Assembly (NCBI GenBank): GCA_946408825.1
Contig: CAMJTU010000014.1
Coordinates: forward strand, 17,175 to 81,174
DNA: 64,000 nt
Source of the DNA: an uncultured Planctomycetaceae bacterium
GTDB lineage: Bacteria; Planctomycetota; Planctomycetia; Pirellulales; Thermoguttaceae
Direction of reading: 5' to 3'
Part shown: positions 35,266 through 43,562 of the stretch, one piece after another
Numbering within the stretch: position 1 is the stretch's first letter
Layout: each line of letters starts with the position of its first letter
Program-made: the position numbers and the translations under genes
Notes under the pieces: model-generated
Databases searched by the model: none
What the model was told of the DNA's origin: nothing
The model's input: the letters and a program-made list of their open reading frames with translations, nothing else

Positions 35266-35286
35266 CGATAAGACTCCGTTATTAAA
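34858..35286 (-). pseudogene. Truncated copy (C-terminal half) of the lipoprotein at 38863-39981
   Basis: The minus strand carries DEYFPFQYQGELPNSGKSDI, VRVGNRKPSDPNNPRTLKGW, LESSLTPSTMRDEVRLARF and DSLPEVQRVVMERYV, nearly identical to residues about 235-370 of the lipoprotein encoded 4 kb away. Two stop codons in the same frame (TAA TAA near 35288) close it upstream and there is no start. It has also lost the original stop: the frame reads on past the homologous end (LAELR) into unrelated residues that overlap the glycosyltransferase start. It is therefore a gene fragment and not a functional short gene. Confidence 0.8.
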
Positions 35287-35407
35287 AACAATCAGAAATT
35301 GGACTGGATCAGAGGGGCGACAAATGTCTGCGGACGCGACGCCCACATTAAAAAGGGTAGACGATCTTGTCTTCCTTCTGTCGTCGATTCTATAAAATCA
35401 GAAGTTC

Positions 35408-36388
35408 TCAGTACGGCAACTCAGCTATTTTGCGCAAAATTTCCATCGTCTTCGTCGCGTTTTCGAGATCGATTAGACTGGCAGGACGAGTCATGTATTC
35501 GGAATGACGTCGCTCCATGTATTCTATAAATTTAGAATACGCAACCCGCGTCCTTACGCAAAGTTCGCGCTTTCGGTAGATGTTATAATCCTTCCGAAAC
35601 GGATTGTACCGATGATGTAAATCAGGACAAACGATCCGCGCACAGTTATCGCGGAATCGATACAAGTCAATCGCTTCCCAATCGCGGTAATCGCAAGGAA
35701 TATCCTTTTTTTCCGCCACGCGCTCCTCAAGTTCGGCGTTAATCCGCATCACGACAGAATCGATTGAAGGTAAAGACAAGGTTGGAACAAATTCACATAG
35801 CGTTTGATAGACGTCGCCGGAAATGCAATTGGAAAATGGAGGAAGACTCTTGCCTTGTTCGTGCGCGTAACCTAACCGCAACGACGCCCAAGTCATTTCG
35901 GGCGACGAACCATATAGCAAACTGTAGACGTTAAAAGCTCGGACTTCCTGTCCGCTAAATTCGTAAGAAAGCGCCAAAACCAGATAATTCCACCGTAAGG
36001 AACCTCCTATCGATTCAGTTTTTTCAAAGAGAGAAATATCGTCGAAGGACAAACCCTTTAAATTCTCGTATATCTTTTCTATACTTCGTTTATAATCGCG
36101 ACTGTAAAAACCGTCTACTTGTGTCGGGGTAATGCGATTTTCCTCTAATTCCCAATGAAAATTAGAAAAAAAGACTTCTGGATCGTCCAAATAATCGCAA
36201 CCCTCTAAAACTGATTTGTCGACCCTCTCGCCGTCTGCGATCATATGCTCTACTACCCGAAGGGAAGGTGCAACGCCAGAAGAAAAAGGAACGTCATTAG
36301 AGCAACCAACCGAAAAAGCATTTCCAAGAACCCAAAAAATAAATATCAACATCAGTTTCTTTAACTGTTCAAAAAGATTTCTCGTCAT
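35408..36388 (-). CDS. Hypothetical lipoprotein
   Basis: 326 residues with a lipoprotein signal (MLIFIFWVLGNAF followed by lipobox SVGC, Cys near 29). The mature part is soluble and helical, with a segment WNYLVLALSYEFSGQEVRAFNVYSLLYG that resembles a degenerate TPR and a Cys-rich stretch DNCARIVCPD. No family is recognised. RBS AGGAG sits 7 bases before ATG 36388. It lies 18 bases after the stop of the caspase-like LEPR gene on the same strand, so the two are probably one operon. Base composition is clearly richer in A/T than flanking genes, as in the second half of that neighbour. Confidence 0.7.
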   Translation of the reverse strand: MTRNLFEQLKKLMLIFIFWVLGNAFSVGCSNDVPFSSGVAPSLRVVEHMIADGERVDKSVLEGCDYLDDPEVFFSNFHWELEENRITPTQVDGFYSRDYKRSIEKIYENLKGLSFDDISLFEKTESIGGSLRWNYLVLALSYEFSGQEVRAFNVYSLLYGSSPEMTWASLRLGYAHEQGKSLPPFSNCISGDVYQTLCEFVPTLSLPSIDSVVMRINAELEERVAEKKDIPCDYRDWEAIDLYRFRDNCARIVCPDLHHRYNPFRKDYNIYRKRELCVRTRVAYSKFIEYMERRHSEYMTRPASLIDLENATKTMEILRKIAELPY

Positions 36389-36406
36389 CGTTTTACTCCT
36401 GAACCA

Positions 36407-38563
36407 TTAATTCTGGTTAAGCACGGCCCGAAGGTAACTTTCGCTAAAGGTTAAAGTTCCTTGAGCACCCCCGTAAACATGATCGGGATTGCTAGCATCC
36501 AACCCCCAATATTCAGCTATATTACCAGAATTCTCGGGATGAATACCTGGCGCGAAAAAAACTAAAGATGAAGAAGAGCCACGAAGATTCTGCGCACTGC
36601 CTCCAACACACGCTTGAATAATAATTGCTCCCAAATAATAAGTCAACGCTTGATCAATCGACCAATTCGTCTCGTAGCCAGTTGCGTTTCCCCCGTTAAG
36701 ATTATTGTTGTAGTACTTGAATTCCCACTCTGGTCCCCAGTACGCATTATGATTGATACAATCGCCAGGAGTCATTTTTTGCGAAGCGCCATGGCTCGTA
36801 ATATAGATTCCATGAAGATATTTGTTTGACGATAACAAAGATATTTGACTGTTAAACGTATATTTTGCTGCTGACGACGCGGAATAATTATAATTATAAA
36901 ACTCTACTACTTTAAAACCTAAAAGCCTGAGGCTTTTAAGATTCTCATTATAATAAAAATTTGCCTGAATCTTGTCCGGGTCATAGCAATAAGCGGCGTA
37001 AATTGTGTTTGGAATAGAAAGAGTCAACATCCCAGGGTTAAGATTATTTATAGTCATGGGAGTCTCTCCCAAGACTTCGTTTACGCCAAGCGCAGAAAGA
37101 ATCCGAGGGGTTCCATCAAACAAGTACACCGTCTGCGATGGATCATCCGTTGTGTACCAAGATCGAGCCTGTTCCGCCGATAATCCAATAGTCGAGGCAA
37201 GTTCGGCAAGCGTACATCCAACGCTCGCTTCCGCTGTCGCGAGATAATCTTCAGTGCGAGAAATAGTCCAATGACTAAACGAAACTTCAACTACAGCAAT
37301 GTCAAGGCAATCGGGAAAAAGTTCTTCAAGCCGAGGATCATAAGCATAGACCGTCAAGTTTGCGTGGTATACTCCATTATCATCGATAAATTTACTCGCG
37401 TTTTGCTTTAGAGTAATAACGCCAGTGTATTGACCGATTGAAAAATAGTCGCTTTGGCAGTCAAAGCGATAACAAACAGATTGTCCTTGCGCGTAGACTT
37501 TATGACCGCGATCTTCTACTGAACCATAATCTCTAAGATTAACTCTCGTTCCGGAGACGTCGTTTTCCTTTACGTAGGCAGAATAATGATCTGAACTTCC
37601 GTAATTTTCATAGTCTGAAATAAACTCAGGATACTCGTAAATTGATACTGTAAAAGACGAAGAGGTCGGGGAAATTACAGAATTCCCTTCAATAACGCTG
37701 AATGTTACGATCAACGTTGAATCGCCAATACTGGCATAATCTCTGGCTGTACTGATCCAAATGGATTGACTACCGTTGCCAACGGTAACTTCAAGATTAG
37801 AATATGTTTCATCAATTTTTCCATTAGCGACAGCAGAACCGCTAAGCGTCGCCTTAATTTTATCTCCTGACTGAGCGTTTTGAAATGAAAATGAAAGAGA
37901 CGTCCCTTCAAGGATTTGCGTTCCACCGCCTGAAAGATAAGCCGTTATAACATTTCCGCCAGACCCGCCGGAACCACCAGACCCGCCGGAACCACCAGAC
38001 CCGCCGGAACCACCAGACCCGCCGGAACTACCCGAACCGCCGGAACTTCCGGAACTGCCGGAACCACTCGATCCTCCCGATCCGCCGCTTCTCGGTTGTT
38101 CGCCGTCAAGGTTGGCGTCTTCGGAGTCGTTTCCTGAGTCGCCGGAAACGTCGGTTTCATCCGAATCGTCCAGGCTAAGCGAGAAAAGTTGTTCGCCGTC
38201 GACAGACTCTTCTTCGGAAAATTCGCAAAACGACTCCGAAACGGCGTCCAGTCCGCATTCGGAGAAGGAATCGCAGAGTTCGCCCGCCATTTCGTCGTAA
38301 CAAGCGTCGATTTCGGACGGAAGCCCGACGGGTTCCGATTCAACGAATAAATCGTCGTCAACCGACAAAGCGACGTCGCAAGAGACGAACTCAATCGGAG
38401 AATCGATAACCGCAACAGACTGCGCGACTCCGAACAATCCGTCCGACGAGAGCAACTCTCTTTCCTCAAGAGGTTCGAGCGAAAGGGAACGATTCGCGAA
38501 CAACTTGCCGCAAGCAAGAGAGGACTGACGTTGAGAGCGAGAGAACTTATCGAAGAGTTTCAT
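36407..38563 (-). CDS. LEPR-XLL surface protein with Gly-Ser linker and caspase-like C-terminal domain
   Basis: 718 residues. Near residue 30 is LEPLEERELLSSD, a textbook LEPR-XLL motif. An acidic domain to about 155 is followed by a Gly/Ser linker of about 45 residues, an Ig/Calx-beta-like domain (YLSGGGTQILEGTSLSFSF), a cadherin-like domain (FSIGQYTGVITLKQNASKF) and a LysM-like stretch (GCTLAELASTIGLSAEQARSW). The last part holds LKSLRLLGFKVVEF, then HGIYITSHGASQ (His near 591) and GAIIIQACVGGSA (Cys near 652). These match the His-Gly and Ala-Cys strands of clan CD (caspase, metacaspase, gingipain) peptidases. Activity is inferred only. ATG 38563 is preferred over an in-frame GTG at 38572. 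Confidence 0.75.
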   Translation of the reverse strand: MKLFDKFSRSQRQSSLACGKLFANRSLSLEPLEERELLSSDGLFGVAQSVAVIDSPIEFVSCDVALSVDDDLFVESEPVGLPSEIDACYDEMAGELCDSFSECGLDAVSESFCEFSEEESVDGEQLFSLSLDDSDETDVSGDSGNDSEDANLDGEQPRSGGSGGSSGSGSSGSSGGSGSSGGSGGSGGSGGSGGSGGSGGSGGNVITAYLSGGGTQILEGTSLSFSFQNAQSGDKIKATLSGSAVANGKIDETYSNLEVTVGNGSQSIWISTARDYASIGDSTLIVTFSVIEGNSVISPTSSSFTVSIYEYPEFISDYENYGSSDHYSAYVKENDVSGTRVNLRDYGSVEDRGHKVYAQGQSVCYRFDCQSDYFSIGQYTGVITLKQNASKFIDDNGVYHANLTVYAYDPRLEELFPDCLDIAVVEVSFSHWTISRTEDYLATAEASVGCTLAELASTIGLSAEQARSWYTTDDPSQTVYLFDGTPRILSALGVNEVLGETPMTINNLNPGMLTLSIPNTIYAAYCYDPDKIQANFYYNENLKSLRLLGFKVVEFYNYNYSASSAAKYTFNSQISLLSSNKYLHGIYITSHGASQKMTPGDCINHNAYWGPEWEFKYYNNNLNGGNATGYETNWSIDQALTYYLGAIIIQACVGGSAQNLRGSSSSLVFFAPGIHPENSGNIAEYWGLDASNPDHVYGGAQGTLTFSESYLRAVLNQN
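37963..38034 (-). repeat. 18-bp tandem repeat encoding the Gly-Gly-Ser linker
   Basis: About four nearly perfect copies of an 18-base unit (CCAGACCCGCCGGAACCA type) followed by degenerate units to about 38090; they encode GGSGGS on the minus strand. Copy number could vary by slippage, changing linker length without shifting the frame. Confidence 0.8.
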
Positions 38564-38862
38564 GGCGTTCACCGTGGTGTTAGAGGCAAAAGGAGTTTAG
38601 TAGGCAGAAAAACCGCGTAACTGTGGACATTTTATTCAAAGCGCGGCGAACGTCAAGGAAAATTTTTGGCGAATTCGAATCAGCCGCTTTCGTTATTCAG
38701 AAGGCTGAAAGCGGAGAGAAACTTCAACCGCCGACGTTCGCTTTGTGTCCGAGCGATTCCTGTCGTCGACAGAAGAACTGCGGGAGGTTGATACTTCCAA
38801 GCGCGTCGCGTAACGTCTTTAAAACTCGGGCGCTGCTTTGAATCGTCGGCTAATTCGCGGAA

Positions 38863-39981
38863 TTATTTCCGCAGTTCGGAAATCTTCCGAAAGACGTCGG
38901 CGTCGTTCTTACTAAACTCGTAGCGACCGTAGACGTATCTTTCCATAACGACGCGCTGAACTTCGGGGAGACTATCCAGCCAGTCCCGATATTCTTTTTT
39001 GATTTCGTTCGCCTTGGTCGCGTTTCGAGCCGCATAATATTCGAGTCTGAATCGCGAGAGTCTGACTTCGTCGCGCATCGTACTTGGGGTAAGGCTCGAC
39101 TCGAGTTCGCGCCAGCCTTTGAGCGTTCGCGGGTTGTTGGGATCGGACGGTTTGCGATTTCCGACGCGTACGAAAATCCAAGGATTGTACGTTCTTATCG
39201 GGATCGCCGACAGACGGATATCGCTCTTGCCGCTGTTCGAGAAACTCCATCCTTCCTGAAAAGGAAAGAGTTCCTTCGGCGTGTTTTTATACCACTTTTC
39301 TAAAAGCGTCATTTCCTCGGCGGGACGCGGTTTGATCAGAATATCCTGCGACGCCGTGAAAACGTTTTCTTCGCCGCGATTGTATTCGAGTTCGATAGCG
39401 CAGACGATCCCCTCGGGCGTTAGTTTTTCCCGAAGTTCTTTCCAAAAGGGGGCGTCGAAATCTTCAAGAGGACAAATATCCGGATAAACGATTCGGGAAC
39501 AAAACTTTTCGCCCGGCTCTAAAGAAGAAAGATGTTGTTCTTTTTTTAGCGCACAGCACACGCCCGTCGGGTTTTCAAATCTCCAGCGGTATTTGTTTTC
39601 AAGCTGCGGCGACGAGATCCGAACGGCGAAGCCCGGCATATCCCAGACGGGCGGTCGGTTTTTTTTAAAATCGTGTATCGGCGCGTCGGAGACGTTTTCA
39701 ATGAATTCCGCGATGTAAATCGTATCGCCGAAGTAGGCTTCCGTAGGGAAAATTTCGACGGTTCGCTTGGCTTTACCTCGCTTAAGATCGTCCGACGTCA
39801 GCGGCGGCGAATCCTTTGTGTAAGGCTCAAAGGCGCCTTCGTACATCGACGCCGTTTCTCCCGGCGTCGGGACGTACTCGACGACGGAGGACTTTCCGCA
39901 ACCGCAGACAAACGTCGGGAGTAAAAGGAAGAACAGCCCTAAGCTCTTTCGAATCCTAGAAAAAAGACGGAATGATTTCAT
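38863..39981 (-). CDS. Hypothetical lipoprotein (full-length parent of the truncated copy)
   Basis: 372 residues. The signal (LGLFFLLLPTFVCGC) ends in a lipobox with Cys near 28. Residues 60-210 look like an Ig-type sandwich that handles the phrase TEAYFGDTIYIAEFIENVSD, as in envelope proteins with a DUF11 or rhamnogalacturonan-like fold. The C-terminal 135 residues are helical and include GNRKPSDPNNPRTLKGW and DSLPEVQRVVMERYVYG. The family is not recognised. The start at ATG 39981 gives a proper signal peptide; the frame extends upstream through a run of Lys/Arg codons. Its 3' half is duplicated as a relic at 34858-35286. Confidence 0.7.
   Translation of the reverse strand: MKSFRLFSRIRKSLGLFFLLLPTFVCGCGKSSVVEYVPTPGETASMYEGAFEPYTKDSPPLTSDDLKRGKAKRTVEIFPTEAYFGDTIYIAEFIENVSDAPIHDFKKNRPPVWDMPGFAVRISSPQLENKYRWRFENPTGVCCALKKEQHLSSLEPGEKFCSRIVYPDICPLEDFDAPFWKELREKLTPEGIVCAIELEYNRGEENVFTASQDILIKPRPAEEMTLLEKWYKNTPKELFPFQEGWSFSNSGKSDIRLSAIPIRTYNPWIFVRVGNRKPSDPNNPRTLKGWRELESSLTPSTMRDEVRLSRFRLEYYAARNATKANEIKKEYRDWLDSLPEVQRVVMERYVYGRYEFSKNDADVFRKISELRK
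38868..39275 (-). repeat. Direct repeat copy B (partner at 34858-35265)
   Basis: Right-hand copy of the direct repeat that brackets the AT-rich block; it is the 3' half of the intact lipoprotein gene. The two copies share long identical runs around the part encoding RTLKGWRELESSLTPS. Confidence 0.75.
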
Positions 39982-40212
39982 GATGAATCTTTTGCGCTTA
40001 CGTTTTCTCTTAAATGGCAAGAGCCGACGATAAGCGACGCGTCCAAATCGTCAAACTTCGACGTTTAGGTCGTTTCGCTCCTTTGGCGCTATAATATTCG
40101 CCCCTTTCGTCGGCGCTCTTTTCATAGAGCGCCGCGCCGGGGGCGTTTCTGAAAAAAAAGGACAAAAAATCTCAAAAACGCGGCGCTTCGAGACGGTCGG
40201 AGCATGCGCTTC

Positions 40213-42573
40213 CTACTTCGAGACGCGTTCAAATTTTGTCGCGCCGGCGCCAACGTTCGGGATTTTCCAATACGCGCCGTCTCTTAGGGGCGCGTCGAGT
40301 CGGACGCCGTCGACGTAGACGAGGTCGTCGTCGGAGACCGCCGGGAGATAGACGTCCGCTTTGACGTTGCCGGGCGTTTGGATCGTGAGCGCAAAGCGGT
40401 TGGGGGCGCTCTGGTCGACGGAGACCTCGACCGTTCCGCGAATCGTCGGGACGATCGCTTCGACCGTTTTCAGACTCGCGATTTGCGGCTTGATCTGAAT
40501 CGTCGCGCAGCCCGGCGAGGTTGGCTCGACCCCGACGAGCTTGCGCGGGATGATATTCGCCGGCGCGGCGCCCCACGCGTGGTTCCAGTCCTGATTCGGC
40601 TTGTACCGGTCGTCCCACGCTTCCATCGTGATCGTCGAGCCCGCCTTGAGCATATTGAGCCACCCGCGCAGTCCGTCGGACGTCATGAGCGCGAGTCCGT
40701 AGTCCCCGTTATCCCCCTGATAGGTCGCGTCCAGAAGGAACTGGGCGCCGTAGACGCTGCAGACCGGCCCGCGAGATTGGACGAACTTCGCGACGCTTTC
40801 GACGTTCTCCTTCGGAACGAGCCCGAAGGCGAGCGCGAACATGTTCGAATGGAGCGACGCGTGGTCGGTCGCCTCGCCGTCTTTGTAGATTCCCCGGTCG
40901 GCGTCGAAGAAGACTTCCTGATACGACCGTTTGACTTTGGCGATCTGATCGTCGAAGAACTTAACGTCGTCGTCCTTTCCGAGGATTGTCGCGAATTTCT
41001 TCATCGAGTTGAGAGCGAAGAAATGGTACGCGTTCACAACGGCGTTGAAGTCGTTGAAGACGAACCCGTCCGTCTCGCCCGATTTCTCGTTCTCGTTTCC
41101 CGCCAGCCCGCTGTGCGGCCAGTCGACGATGTCGCGGAACCCGCCGCCCTTAAAGTGGATCGAATCGAGAACTTCCTGCGTCAGCTTGCCCTTGCGCGTG
41201 CTGATCAACCCGTTCTCTTCGGCGAGCACGACGAGCGACTTCGCCTTAAGCTCGTCGTAATATTTCGCGATATGCCGGACGTCGCCCGTATAGAGGTAGT
41301 CGTACCACGCCATCTGGACGTTCTGGAGATTCCATTCGGTCGGCCACGTGGGGTGGAAAATGAGGTATTCTTCGGAGAATCGCGCGAGCGTGTATTCGTG
41401 ATCGACGGAATAATGGCTCAATTGATTCAGGAACGCGTCTCCTTCGTACGGGATGCGTTCGCGGTCGCCGTCGAGATAGACGCCGTCGAAGCTCGTCGCT
41501 TCGATCGAATATTGGCAGAGGTCCCAGACGCGATTGAGCGCGTCGTTATCGCAGTGGAAATAGGACGCGGAGGAGTCGAAGGGGTAGACGACCGTCTCGC
41601 GTTCGACGGCGACCAGCTTCGGCGCGGCTTGATCTTTAATCAACGAGCGGTTCTCCTCTTGATCCGGCAAGAACTCAACCTCGGCGTAGCGGAAGGGCAT
41701 GACCTCGCCGACGTAGTCGGGCATGAGGAACGCCGCGCCGGACGAGTTGCGCTGATCGACGCGCGTCTTGATCGAGTACGTCTGGACGCCGGGAAGGAGC
41801 CGGAGCCGGTATTCCCAGTATCGGGTCGTTCCCTTCGGCTTGCGGTCGACGGCGCCGTTTGCCGTCCTTTCGCCGAGTCGAACGAGCGCGACGAGCCCGT
41901 CTTTCGGCGCGTCGACCTTGACGCGGAGCTGTCCGAAGGAGGCGCGCCCGAAGTCGGCGAACGTCGTATTGACGTTGAGCTTCGTCGTCTTAACGGGCGC
42001 GTCGGTCTTTTTGACGAGAGGATAGCGGGACGTCGCGTATTCTTCGAGTTCGGACGCGGTCTTGAACGCCTTGACGGCGGACCAGTCCGACTCCGCGTCG
42101 TTCCGGTCCCAGATCTTCACGCGCCAGTAGTAGACGGTCGACGGTTCAAGCGGTTTTTCGGCGCCGTAAGGAACCGCCGTCGAAGAAGCGTCGGCGACTT
42201 TCCCGGAATCCCAGAGAAGCTCCGCGTCGGCGGGCTCGGCGAACGCTTTGCGCGAGGTCGCGAACTGGAGCCGATACGCGGTCTGCTCCATGTTCTTCTC
42301 GACCGCCGGGACGACCCACGAAAGATAAGGTCGCGACGAGCGAATTTCAACCGTTTGAAGGCGTTCGATCGCCGTCGGAAGTTCGTCGAGCGTCAACTGC
42401 GTCGGATAGCCGTCGCGCCAGACGACGTCGGTCTTTTCGAGCAGATCGACGAGCAGGCCCGAAGGACCTTCGTATGCGACCGAGGATCGCGTCAGGGATA
42501 ACGCGATCATGAAGACCAGCGCGAATCCGAAGGAAGAGGGAAGGAGATTTTTTGGAAGACGATTGGCTGACAT
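40213..42573 (-). CDS. Secreted alpha-L-rhamnosidase (GH78)
   Basis: 786 residues with a signal peptide (FALVFMIALSLTRSSVA). An Ig-like N-terminal domain (TAYRLQFATSRKAF, STVYYWRVKIWDRND) is followed by a beta-sandwich, then the six-hairpin alpha/alpha barrel of GH78: TSFDGVYLDGDRERIPYEGDA near 365 (cut: DGDRERIPYEGD carries the general acid Glu), WPTEWNLQNVQMAWYDYLY, GGGFRDIVDWP and EAWDDRYKPNQDWNHAWGA near 655, the other catalytic region. A C-terminal sandwich (GTVEVSVDQSAPNRFAL) ends the protein. It cleaves terminal alpha-L-rhamnose from polysaccharides in the periplasm or outside. RBS AGAGG precedes ATG 42573. It probably works with other secreted glycan-active enzymes in the window. Confidence 0.93.
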   Translation of the reverse strand: MSANRLPKNLLPSSFGFALVFMIALSLTRSSVAYEGPSGLLVDLLEKTDVVWRDGYPTQLTLDELPTAIERLQTVEIRSSRPYLSWVVPAVEKNMEQTAYRLQFATSRKAFAEPADAELLWDSGKVADASSTAVPYGAEKPLEPSTVYYWRVKIWDRNDAESDWSAVKAFKTASELEEYATSRYPLVKKTDAPVKTTKLNVNTTFADFGRASFGQLRVKVDAPKDGLVALVRLGERTANGAVDRKPKGTTRYWEYRLRLLPGVQTYSIKTRVDQRNSSGAAFLMPDYVGEVMPFRYAEVEFLPDQEENRSLIKDQAAPKLVAVERETVVYPFDSSASYFHCDNDALNRVWDLCQYSIEATSFDGVYLDGDRERIPYEGDAFLNQLSHYSVDHEYTLARFSEEYLIFHPTWPTEWNLQNVQMAWYDYLYTGDVRHIAKYYDELKAKSLVVLAEENGLISTRKGKLTQEVLDSIHFKGGGFRDIVDWPHSGLAGNENEKSGETDGFVFNDFNAVVNAYHFFALNSMKKFATILGKDDDVKFFDDQIAKVKRSYQEVFFDADRGIYKDGEATDHASLHSNMFALAFGLVPKENVESVAKFVQSRGPVCSVYGAQFLLDATYQGDNGDYGLALMTSDGLRGWLNMLKAGSTITMEAWDDRYKPNQDWNHAWGAAPANIIPRKLVGVEPTSPGCATIQIKPQIASLKTVEAIVPTIRGTVEVSVDQSAPNRFALTIQTPGNVKADVYLPAVSDDDLVYVDGVRLDAPLRDGAYWKIPNVGAGATKFERVSK

Positions 42574-42680
42574 GGGGCGACCTCTGCGACGTTTGAAAAA
42601 ACAGCGTCATAAAACCGAGCGAGCGACGAACTCGCGCGCCCCTTGATTCTAGCCGTTGGGAATCGCGTTGTAAAGCGACG

Positions 42681-42747
42681 TTGACCGCGTTCTAGCCTGC
42701 GGCTATAAACAAAGCTCCCCGTTTAGTCTCTAAACAGGGCGCTTTTT
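42681..42747 (+). promoter_or_regulatory. Promoter followed at once by a terminator-like hairpin (possible short RNA)
   Basis: TTGACC (42681-42686) and TATAAA (42704-42709) are 17 bases apart. A near-perfect hairpin occupies 42712-42744 (outer AAGC/GCTT, inner CCCCGTTTA/TAAACAGGG, one mismatch) and is followed by TTTTT. RNA from this promoter would be a single hairpin of about 32 bases. No gene follows before the tRNA promoter at 42823. The remaining gap (42574-42680) shows nothing else. Confidence 0.5.
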
Positions 42748-42822
42748 CTCACGATCGCATAGAGCCGTCCTCGCGGCGCGCCGGACTTTGGGTAATGCAA
42801 AAGGATGAAACGCGAAAACCTG

Positions 42823-42850
42823 TTGACTTGCCTATGAGACGTGTTATAAT
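42823..42850 (+). promoter_or_regulatory. Promoter of tRNA-Ser(CGA)
   Basis: TTGACT (42823-42828), 16-base spacer, TATAAT (42845-42850). The bases after the -10 are CCCCCC, a GC-rich discriminator as found at stringently controlled stable-RNA promoters. The leader to the tRNA is 135 bases and starts with a CCCCC/GGGGG inverted repeat (42853-42867). Confidence 0.75.
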
Positions 42851-42985
42851 ACCCCCCGCTTAGGGGGATTTCTTGTCAATTTCAACGATTTTGTCGGTTG
42901 ACGTCGTTTTGTTGAGAGTCTGAGGTCTTCTTTGCTAGGCGCTCGATCAGGGGCGCGTTTTCTAGCAAATTTTGTCGATATTGTC

Positions 42986-43073
42986 GGATGGTTGGCCGAG
43001 TTGGTCGATGGCGCCGGTCTCGAAAACCGGTGAAGGTTTACCCCTTCCACAGGTTCGAATCCTGTACCATCCG
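42986..43073 (+). tRNA. tRNA-Ser (anticodon CGA)
   Basis: The acceptor stem GGATGGT pairs with ACCATCC before discriminator G43073. The anticodon arm CCGGT/ACCGG holds loop CTCGAAA with anticodon CGA at 43021-43023. A long variable arm (GAAGG...CCTTC type) and the T arm with GGTTCGAATCC follow. The 3' CCA is not encoded. The length of 88 bases and the long variable arm fit serine. Confidence 0.97.
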
Positions 43074-43282
43074 CTCTCTTAGCCCTAGCTAAATGTTGAC
43101 GACGTTTAGTCAGGGCTTGTTTTTTGGCTTATGAAATAACTGTTACGGGTTTGGTCGGTCTTTCGGCGGCGTTTTCTGCTTGACGCTCTTCTGTTTCTTT
43201 GAACGTTTTATACCGTTTTTTGAAGGCGAAAATTATCGCGCGATTTCATCGAATCTTGCGACGTTCGCCGATATTTTTCCTG

Positions 43283-43310
43283 TTGACTTGCCTATTAGAA
43301 GCGCTATAAT
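43283..43310 (+). promoter_or_regulatory. Promoter of tRNA-Ser(TGA)
   Basis: TTGACT (43283-43288), 16-base spacer, TATAAT (43305-43310), followed by CCCC. It shares its -35 and the first half of the spacer (TTGACTTGCCTAT) with the promoter of the other tRNA-Ser. The rest of the gap 43074-43465 is a 155-base leader without a gene. Confidence 0.75.
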
Positions 43311-43465
43311 CCCCGAGCTGGGAATTTTTCTTAACAGTTTTAACGGTTATAGCGGTTGTAACGGTCGCTATTGTTTTGCTGGATATAAGAAGTTTTTCAA
43401 GCCGATACTCGACGAGAGGCGCGTTCACCCCTCGACGGTTAAGCGCGAGTTTTGTTGGTATTGCT

Positions 43466-43553
43466 GGATGGATGCCCGAGTTGGTCTATGGGACCGGTCT
43501 TGAAAACCGGCGAAGGTTTACGCCTTCCGCGGGTTCGAATCCTGCTCCATCCG
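43466..43553 (+). tRNA. tRNA-Ser (anticodon TGA)
   Basis: Acceptor stem GGATGGA/TCCATCC, discriminator G43553, anticodon loop CTTGAAA with TGA at 43501-43503, long variable arm and GGTTCGAATCC T arm. No encoded CCA; a TTTTTT run follows at 43555-43560. The body is closely similar to the tRNA-Ser(CGA) 480 bases upstream, so the pair arose by duplication. Confidence 0.97.
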
Positions 43554-43562
43554 CTTTTTTCT

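Noticed and set aside
40378..42501. Plus-strand open frame of 707 codons opposite the rhamnosidase gene
   Set aside because: The minus-strand frame is a clear GH78 enzyme with catalytic motifs. The antisense frame is open only because codons with G or C in the third position rarely give stops on the other strand; its product is an Arg/Val/Asp-rich string without domain pattern, signal or RBS.
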